In this document: positions 6,881-12,756 of the stretch, one piece after another | Layout: each line of letters opens with the position of its first letter | Numbering within the stretch: position 1 is the first letter of the stretch | Assembly (NCBI GenBank): GCA_001801405.1 | Contig: MGXQ01000084.1 | Location: 1-12,756, forward strand | Reading direction: 5' to 3' | DNA: 12,756 nucleotides | DNA from: Gammaproteobacteria bacterium RIFCSPHIGHO2_02_FULL_42_13 | GTDB lineage: Bacteria > Pseudomonadota > Gammaproteobacteria > UBA12402 | The notes under the pieces: generated by a model | The model's database searches: none | Told to the model about the DNA's origin: nothing | What the model saw: only the letters and a program-made list of their open reading frames with translations | Translations under genes and position numbers: made by a program

Positions 6881-8451
6881 TGGCCCTGCTGAATCACAGA
6901 TTGTAGTGTCGACAAGACAATAGGCTTTGTAATCACTTCATTTGCGCCGGCTTGCAAACAAGAATCGGCATCTTCTTTGAATGCATGTGCGGTTAAAGCG
7001 ATAATAGGAAGATTTTTGCCTTTTTTGGTTGTACGAATATGTTTGATGACATCAATTCCACTAATATCAGGCAGTCCAAGATCAGATAGCACAATATCAA
7101 AATTCGATTTTTCAAATAATGTGATGGCTTGTTTGCCTGTGCTAGCGATTTCAAACGTACAGCCAAGCTGCGATAAAAAAGTTGTGAGCACTTTTTGGTT
7201 TAATAGATCATCTTCAATAATTAATAAATGCTTTTTCTTAACCTTTGTATTATTTAACTTCACTAAAGGAGGCGTTTTTTTAGTCTCTTCTGTATTGAAG
7301 GTGTGATTTGATTCATCCAGGGGAAAAGTAAACCAAACCGTTGTTCCTTTATTCTCCGTGCTATTGATGCCAATATCTCCCTTCATTAATTCAACCAAGT
7401 TTTTGCAAATAGACAGTCCCAACCCTGAACCCATATGTTTTCGCGTATAACTGGAATCTAGTTGCGTAAATCGATCGAAGGCGTGCGGTAAAAATTCAGC
7501 GGAAATACCAATGCCTGTATCGCTGACAGACACTTTGATTTGCCGAGTAGAATCCATTTTTTCAACGGACACGGTAATTTCACCTGTGTCGGTAAACTTA
7601 ATCGCGTTGCTTAAAAGGTTAATTAATATTTGCCGAAGCGCATTCGCATCCGATAGCATTGTTTTTGGCACGTGATGATCATAATGAATATTTAACTGAA
7701 TTGACTGATTTTCGAGTTGATGGCTAATATTTGTAACAGTTGAAGATATCAGGTGATGAAAATCAAGGAGTTCATAATGCAATTGTATCTTATTTGCCTC
7801 GATCTTAGCGAACACCAGAATATCATTAATTAATTTTGTGAGATGTTGGCTAGAATCAAGAATAGTGTTTATTGCGCTTTGTTGATCCTTCGTAAGATTT
7901 TGCTCTGCCAAAATTTGCGCCATTACAAAAATAGCATTTAATGGTGTCCGAAATTCATGACTAATAGTCGCCAGAAAATTTGATTTTGCTTGATTGGCTA
8001 TTTCGGCTTTTTCTTTTGCATTCTGTAACGCCGCTTGCGTTTGCTTTAGAGAAGTAATGTTGATCGAATTACCAATAATACCAATTAGTTCTCCGCTATT
8101 ATCATAAAAAGGGGCTTTGATAACCTGATAAATCCTCTCGACATGGTCTGATAGGCGAATCGTTTCTTCTGCTACTATCGTTTGATGAGTATCAATGACC
8201 TGTAGATCATTTTGCCGAAGTTGATCAGCGTAATGACGATCAAACAAATCATGATCCGCTTGTCCAATGACAATTTTGCGAGAGGCGAGAGCGGAATCGG
8301 TCAATAAATAATCGCTGCAGGCTAAATAACGCCCATTAATATCTTTTAGATAAATACATCCGGGAAGATATTTAATAAAATTATATAGTGTTGAATCGAT
8401 TTCAGAAGATACAGTGCCATCGAATGATTCTTGTTTTGTATCGAATTTCAT
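6862..8451 (-). CDS. Hybrid sensor kinase: PAS - histidine kinase - receiver
   Basis: 529 residues from ATG 8451. The frame could start 7 codons earlier at 8472, but only 8451 has a good ribosome site. Numbered from 8451, a PAS domain (~20-135) opens with YLPGCIYLKD and ends in GNSINITSLKQ. The dimerisation/phospho-acceptor domain has FLATISHEFRTPLNAI with His165. The ATPase domain has N box LINLLSNAIKF, G1 VSDTGIGI and G2 GSGLGLSI. A short linker leads to a receiver (~408-522) with the acidic pair in IIEDD, the phospho-acceptor in IVLSDLGLPD (Asp457) and the conserved Lys in ITKPI (Lys509). All key residues are intact. No membrane segment is seen, so the signal should be cytosolic or diffusible. 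No output or Hpt domain is attached, so a phosphotransfer partner must lie elsewhere. It is convergent with hpt (19-bp overlap) and divergent from the large NRPS-like gene. Confidence 0.94.
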   Translation of the reverse strand: MKFDTKQESFDGTVSSEIDSTLYNFIKYLPGCIYLKDINGRYLACSDYLLTDSALASRKIVIGQADHDLFDRHYADQLRQNDLQVIDTHQTIVAEETIRLSDHVERIYQVIKAPFYDNSGELIGIIGNSINITSLKQTQAALQNAKEKAEIANQAKSNFLATISHEFRTPLNAIFVMAQILAEQNLTKDQQSAINTILDSSQHLTKLINDILVFAKIEANKIQLHYELLDFHHLISSTVTNISHQLENQSIQLNIHYDHHVPKTMLSDANALRQILINLLSNAIKFTDTGEITVSVEKMDSTRQIKVSVSDTGIGISAEFLPHAFDRFTQLDSSYTRKHMGSGLGLSICKNLVELMKGDIGINSTENKGTTVWFTFPLDESNHTFNTEETKKTPPLVKLNNTKVKKKHLLIIEDDLLNQKVLTTFLSQLGCTFEIASTGKQAITLFEKSNFDIVLSDLGLPDISGIDVIKHIRTTKKGKNLPIIALTAHAFKEDADSCLQAGANEVITKPIVLSTLQSVIQQGHHVSTA

Positions 8452-8454
8452 ATG

Positions 8455-8460
8455 CTCCTC
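8455..8460 (-). promoter_or_regulatory. Ribosome binding site that fixes the hybrid kinase start at 8451
   Basis: On the minus strand GAGGAG lies just before ATG 8451, with five bases between its GAGG core and the start. The alternative ATG at 8472 has only a weak AGG one base upstream, so the shorter protein is preferred. Confidence 0.7.
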
Positions 8461-8597
8461 ATAAAGTACCATACCTAAACGGCGGTTTTTTTACTTGGCG
8501 ATCGATGCGATCAATAAGTAACCACAAAAAACTCCGCTTTTATCGATTTTTTCTGTCAGCGATCGACCAAAAAAACTCAAGCATTTTACTGACCCTA

Positions 8598-8606
8598 TGA
8601 TATAAT
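8598..8606 (+). promoter_or_regulatory. Extended -10 promoter for the NRPS-like gene
   Basis: TGATATAAT combines a perfect TATAAT (8601-8606) with the upstream TGn of an extended -10 element, which can work without a -35 box. No good -35 is present at 16-18 bp spacing. The start would be near 8613, leaving a leader of about 100 nt with small possible hairpins (gtaac/gttac at 8622-8626 and 8639-8643; gaac/gttc at 8658-8661 and 8667-8670). Confidence 0.5.
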
Positions 8607-8711
8607 AAAATCGTTGAAGATGTAACTAATAAAATTTCGTTACTCAACTCAGTAAGCGAACAATTCGTTCTCAATTTCAAAGTGACGGATCACAAAAATC
8701 GGGGTTATGAC

Positions 8712-11700
8712 ATGCCGTCTTTTACTTGTTACATAGTGGGTAATGATAGCTTGGCTATACGTTGTGGTGAAGCCCTTCAACGTGCTGAGCATCTAATCCA
8801 AGCGGTTGTGACCACCAATCCTGATGTAGAATTATGGGCGCGCAGTTCCAAAATTCCATGCTTCTTATCGGTACATGCATTGCATGCTAGTACCCCGAAG
8901 CAGGTAGATTATATTTTTAGCCTTTCCAATCCTTTTTTTCTTCCTGATTCAATTCTAAGCTTGGCCACAAAACTTTGTATTAACTGCCATAATGCTCGTT
9001 TGCCTCAATCGCCAGGTGTTCACTCTACCCATTGGGCTATTTTTGCAGATGAAAAAGAATACGGTATTACATTTCATGTAATACCGCCAGGAGAAAAAAG
9101 GGTAGATGTTGGTGATATTATTTTAGAACGACCCGTACAGATTGATGCGGTGCATGATACCGCGGAATCTCTTAGCGTTAAATGTCAAAGAGCCGCTCTT
9201 GATGGATTTACAGAGTTATTAGAAAAAATTACATGTGATGAATTGAAACCAAGACTTCAAGGAGCTGACGTTATTGCGACTGCGCCCGCACGTACCTATA
9301 AATTGCAACGACGTATGAAAGATCATGGACTTATCAGCTGGGAAGATAGAGCTGAACATATTGAACGCCTTTATCGATCCTTGACGGCACAACAAAATTA
9401 TTTGGGATCGATTAAATTTAGTATACAGAACGATATTTTTATTCCAGGTTTGGTCAAAATAGAAGATGAGCGTTCACATACTCCTGGTGAAATAGTGCGT
9501 ATCACGGATACTGAAATCGTGATGGCGACACAAACAAAGCACATTGTGTTATCAAACATAAGGGATGCTGATGGACAAGAAATTTCAATCGCTCAGTTGG
9601 TTTCTCGTTATGGACTTACCGCTAAAACGCTATTAACCGGATTGCTTGTTCCAAAACAATTAATCGCTCGACCGTTTAATGACTTATTTTGGGAGCGCAT
9701 TTTGCGTCGCATCACCGCTACTGAACTACCGTTTTATGCGGCGCGAGAAGCATCAGCAATACCGGAAGAAACGGTAGACGGCCTGACAAAAACTGTTTCT
9801 TCAACTTTGCGCCAAAGTCTTGCACAAAAGTTCAAAGGATATTCAAACGAACACATATTGTTGACTGCTGTCTTGATCTATTTTTATCGTATTTTTGACA
9901 ATGAAAGCAGCGTTGTTAATCTGAGTTCGTTTGAGGGACAAAAAAACGTGAAGGGACTTGAGTCTTTTTGTGCTCAGTATACTCCATTTCCAATCGGTCA
10001 ATTGAAACCAGATATCTTGTTCGCCCAAGCACTAACATATGTTGCCGAGCAGTTGAAGGATTTGGAAAAACATGGTGCGTTTGAACGAGACATATTTTTG
10101 CGTTTAAAAATCCCCCATTGTCCTTTACCCGTTGCGGTTGCGCTCTGTGAAAATGGCGATACAACAGACGTTGTAAAGGGTTGTCCAAAAGGTACTAAAA
10201 TATTAGTTGTCGTTTCAAAAACAGGACAAATCACTTGTATTGCAGCTCCTAGCTTGACGCATGTTTCTCTGCATGTGGTCGCTCATCTTATGGCATTATT
10301 AGAATCCATTGACCAGCATCCTGCTGATCAATGCATCATCACACAATTAAATTTTTTAACGCCTGAAGACTTTATACTAGCAGAAAAAATATTTCAGGGA
10401 ACACCTCTTCAACGAATGGACGATTTTATTTTTCCTGATCAATTAGTCGCCTATCATGCTGGAGAGCAGCCTACGCAGGGGAGCCTCGCTGTTTTTACTA
10501 GGTTGGCACGTGGACATTGCAAGAAAATGACCGCGGTTATTTCCAAAGGTGATCACGCATTAGTTTATTTTGAATTGGCGAAAAAAGCTCAATATATGGC
10601 GGGATATTTGCAGAGTCATTATCAAATAAAAAAAGGAGATCGAGTTGCCATTTGTTTGGATCAATCATTGTTATCCATTACTACGTTGATTGCACTGATG
10701 AAGGTGGGTGCCGTTATTGTTCCTATTGATCCTGCTCAAGGTAGGGACTTTGTGAATCATTTGCTCCAGGATATTGATCCTGCGTTGTTAATTACGCGTA
10801 CGGAAATTTCTTATCGATTTACCGGGCAGGGCGGTGAGTCCGCATGGTCTTCTTGTAAAAAATTATCGCTGGATCATAAGAATTTATCCAAAATATTTAC
10901 CTCTGCACATGCCAAACAAGTTACCGTCGCTGAGCGTCAACCGAACGATTTATTATTTATTGTTTATACCTCTGGCACAACGGGTCGACCCAAGGGGGTA
11001 TGTATTACCTATGAACAATGGTTTATTTCTATGAAGAATCGCATGGAAATTTATGGTAATAACTCAGTTACTATTCCATTGCTTTCCTCTATCGCCTTTG
11101 ACGTTGGGTTGACTGCTATTTGTTGGGCGCTGATGACAGGCGGCAGTCTCATTTTATTTAAGCCAGATGCGTTACAATATCCTGAAGAGGCTGTTGCACG
11201 CTTAAATGCTCATGATGTTACAACTCTCATTGCGGTTCCGTCCACGTGTAAAATTCTAATAGACACTGCACGGCGTCATGAGTATGTGCTTCCTTTTATT
11301 AAAACAGTAATTATAGGGGGAGATAACTATGAGCCTTCCTTCATAAAACTTTTGCAAAATGGAAATCCGCTAACAGGAACACCATCCATATATGAGGAAT
11401 TTGGACGTACTGAATGTGCTGTATGGGAAATGTATAGAGAATTCAAAAGAGAATCCCTCCCTGTGGTGTGGAAACCCCTCCCTGGCGTTACCTTGCATTT
11501 ATTAGATTCTCATGGTCAGCCAGTGCCCCTGGGATTACCAGGCATCCTACATGTACAAGGAGCCGTAGTGGGAAAATATTGGAAGTGTCCCGAATTAGAT
11601 GCGCGATTTGTTGATGTACGAGAGGTACGATCTTTTAATACAGGAGACAGTTTTGTTTACACAGAGACGAATGGATTAGTCTTTCTTGGTCGACAAAGTG

Positions 11701-12756
11701 ATTCCCAAGTTAAGCTATTAGGTCGACGATTTACGTTAAATGAAGTGGAAGCAGTATTAGCCCAACAACCCAGTGTTAAAGAATGTGTTGTTACTTTACA
11801 GGAGACGGGGGCGCAAAAATATTTAATTGCTTATGTTGTCACACATTCCCAGCATCTATTTGATGTGCGCGCACTTACTGATTTCCTCAAGGAACGCTTG
11901 GCCACATACAAAATACCTAAGGTATTTTTACAATTACCTTTATTACCGTTAACCTTCAATGGAAAAATTCAACGCGAAGGGTTGCCTGTTCCGAAAAGAA
12001 AACCCCGAATGGCAACAGCTGAATTTGTTCCACCCGAAACAGTCACGCAAAAAATTTTAGTCGGCATATGGATGGATATTTTAAAAACAGATCCTACTCT
12101 GGGTATTGGGATAGATGATGATTTTGCAGAATTGGGCGGAGATTCTCTGTCATTGACCGAATTAACGGGGCAAATTTTAAATCATAGCTGTTTTGAAAAA
12201 TGCAAGTCTATTCAGCTCGCTGCTTTCCTAAGGAATCCAACTATTCGAACGTTAGCCGGTTTGCTAGATCAACTGGCTGCGTCTGTTGAAATATCGAGTC
12301 ACGTTTTTGTTCCGCCACAATTAGCGCATGATTTAGTCTTGCCTAAAGATATTAAACCTGCAAGTCTGGAATCCCCAGATTCAAGAAAGTCTCCCATTAT
12401 ATTTTTAACGGGCATAACAGGGTTTGTTGGCATACATGTATTGAAAGAATTCTTATCTCAGCCCTCAACAAAAGTGATTTGTTTAATTCGCGCATCAACA
12501 GTAGAATCAGCACGCTTAAGATTAATGACGACATTGTCTAATCATTACATAGAATTACCCGATCTAGATCGTGTTGAAATCATTGTAGGATATTTAGATC
12601 AAGAAAGATTTGGTTTGCCAAAAGAAGAATTTGATGCATTAGCCTATAGAATAACGCATATTTGCCATGTTGGCGCTCTCGTTAATCATTTAAAAGCCTA
12701 TAATGCGTTGCGTTTTGCTAATGTAAAAAGTATGGAGTGGATAGTTCGTTTGGCTG
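8712..12756 (+). CDS. NRPS-like synthetase: formyltransferase - half condensation - adenylation - PCP - thioester reductase (3' end outside window)
   Basis: The frame is open for 1348 codons from ATG 8712 (GGGG at 8701-8704) to the window edge. Residues 1-175 are a methionyl-tRNA-formyltransferase-like catalytic domain with Asn91 and His93 (CINCH) and Asp135 (VDVGDII), matching the Asn-His-Asp triad. Residues ~225-300 resemble its C-terminal subdomain (TPGEIVRI). Residues ~325-560 look like only the second half of a condensation domain; no HHxxxDG is seen. Adenylation (~590-1090) has YTSGTTGRPKG (752-762), FGRTE (897-901, usually GPTE), NTGD (976-979), GRQSDSQVKLLGRRF and the catalytic Lys in NGKIQRE (Lys1085). 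The PCP has ELGGDSL (Ser1145). A reductase domain begins at ~1228 with FLTGITGFVG (Rossmann motif). Predicted role: activate one amino acid, N-formylate it using formyl-tetrahydrofolate, and release it reductively as aldehyde or alcohol. Gramicidin synthetase LgrA is the known precedent for the formylating domain. The product is inferred. Confidence 0.9.
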   Translation, partial: MPSFTCYIVGNDSLAIRCGEALQRAEHLIQAVVTTNPDVELWARSSKIPCFLSVHALHASTPKQVDYIFSLSNPFFLPDSILSLATKLCINCHNARLPQSPGVHSTHWAIFADEKEYGITFHVIPPGEKRVDVGDIILERPVQIDAVHDTAESLSVKCQRAALDGFTELLEKITCDELKPRLQGADVIATAPARTYKLQRRMKDHGLISWEDRAEHIERLYRSLTAQQNYLGSIKFSIQNDIFIPGLVKIEDERSHTPGEIVRITDTEIVMATQTKHIVLSNIRDADGQEISIAQLVSRYGLTAKTLLTGLLVPKQLIARPFNDLFWERILRRITATELPFYAAREASAIPEETVDGLTKTVSSTLRQSLAQKFKGYSNEHILLTAVLIYFYRIFDNESSVVNLSSFEGQKNVKGLESFCAQYTPFPIGQLKPDILFAQALTYVAEQLKDLEKHGAFERDIFLRLKIPHCPLPVAVALCENGDTTDVVKGCPKGTKILVVVSKTGQITCIAAPSLTHVSLHVVAHLMALLESIDQHPADQCIITQLNFLTPEDFILAEKIFQGTPLQRMDDFIFPDQLVAYHAGEQPTQGSLAVFTRLARGHCKKMTAVISKGDHALVYFELAKKAQYMAGYLQSHYQIKKGDRVAICLDQSLLSITTLIALMKVGAVIVPIDPAQGRDFVNHLLQDIDPALLITRTEISYRFTGQGGESAWSSCKKLSLDHKNLSKIFTSAHAKQVTVAERQPNDLLFIVYTSGTTGRPKGVCITYEQWFISMKNRMEIYGNNSVTIPLLSSIAFDVGLTAICWALMTGGSLILFKPDALQYPEEAVARLNAHDVTTLIAVPSTCKILIDTARRHEYVLPFIKTVIIGGDNYEPSFIKLLQNGNPLTGTPSIYEEFGRTECAVWEMYREFKRESLPVVWKPLPGVTLHLLDSHGQPVPLGLPGILHVQGAVVGKYWKCPELDARFVDVREVRSFNTGDSFVYTETNGLVFLGRQSDSQVKLLGRRFTLNEVEAVLAQQPSVKECVVTLQETGAQKYLIAYVVTHSQHLFDVRALTDFLKERLATYKIPKVFLQLPLLPLTFNGKIQREGLPVPKRKPRMATAEFVPPETVTQKILVGIWMDILKTDPTLGIGIDDDFAELGGDSLSLTELTGQILNHSCFEKCKSIQLAAFLRNPTIRTLAGLLDQLAASVEISSHVFVPPQLAHDLVLPKDIKPASLESPDSRKSPIIFLTGITGFVGIHVLKEFLSQPSTKVICLIRASTVESARLRLMTTLSNHYIELPDLDRVEIIVGYLDQERFGLPKEEFDALAYRITHICHVGALVNHLKAYNALRFANVKSMEWIVRLA

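Noticed and set aside
8452..8472. Upstream ATG at 8472 for the hybrid kinase
   Set aside because: The GAGGAG site is placed for ATG 8451, while 8472 has only a weak AGG one base away. The seven extra residues add no domain.
8486..8580. Intrinsic terminators suggested by T or A runs in the divergent region
   Set aside because: The runs are not preceded by stable GC-rich inverted repeats on either strand.
8388..8600. 70-codon plus-strand open frame in the kinase/NRPS intergenic region
   Set aside because: It overlaps the kinase N-terminus antisense, has no ribosome site and shows no recognisable family pattern.
8473..8610. Promoter for the hybrid kinase on the minus strand
   Set aside because: A TATTAT-like -10 near 8605 is present but has no -35 partner and would overlap the NRPS promoter. 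No site was convincing.
9843..10234. Several short minus-strand frames opposite the half-condensation region
   Set aside because: They lie opposite a continuous, domain-rich plus-strand frame and have no recognisable content.

Overview
The window looks like a moderately AT-rich (by eye about 40% GC) Gammaproteobacterium. The pairing of nagZ with hpt, the cytosolic PAS-domain histidine kinases and the small YkuD L,D-transpeptidases recall Legionella/Coxiella-type bacteria. That placement is an impression from protein style, not a database result.

Layout: (1) At the left edge is the last ~98 codons of a nonribosomal peptide synthetase (NRPS) ending in a peptidyl carrier protein (PCP) domain, + strand, 2-298. 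(2) Convergent with it, and overlapping its 3' end by 32 bp, is a 703-residue soluble histidine kinase with three PAS domains (267-2378, - strand), with a good sigma70-type promoter upstream. (3) A + strand envelope/salvage group follows: a secreted LysM + YkuD L,D-transpeptidase (2478-3527), a second small YkuD protein without a signal peptide that overlaps it (3475-3945), a 264-bp gap filled by a 116-bp tandem repeat with inverted-repeat ends, then a tight nagZ - mscS - hpt operon (4210-6880). (4) Convergent with hpt, overlapping by 19 bp, is a PAS-histidine kinase-receiver hybrid kinase (6862-8451, - strand). (5) Divergent from that kinase is a large NRPS-like gene that runs off the right edge (8712 to 12756, open throughout). 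Its domain order is formyltransferase - C-terminal half of a condensation domain - adenylation - PCP - thioester reductase (start only).

How the parts fit: the L,D-transpeptidases and NagZ act on peptidoglycan cross-links and recycling, YnaI-like MscS protects against osmotic downshock, and Hpt salvages purines. This housekeeping block sits between two NRPS genes, and each NRPS gene abuts a PAS sensor kinase. The most interesting locus is the right-hand one. A formylating, reductase-terminated single-module synthetase is predicted to make an N-formylated amino-acid aldehyde or alcohol, and it is divergently paired with a hybrid sensor kinase. A link between the two (production or sensing of a small molecule) is inference from position only. 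No tRNA, rRNA, insertion sequence, CRISPR array or confident intrinsic terminator was seen. There is no gene-free stretch longer than 300 bases.
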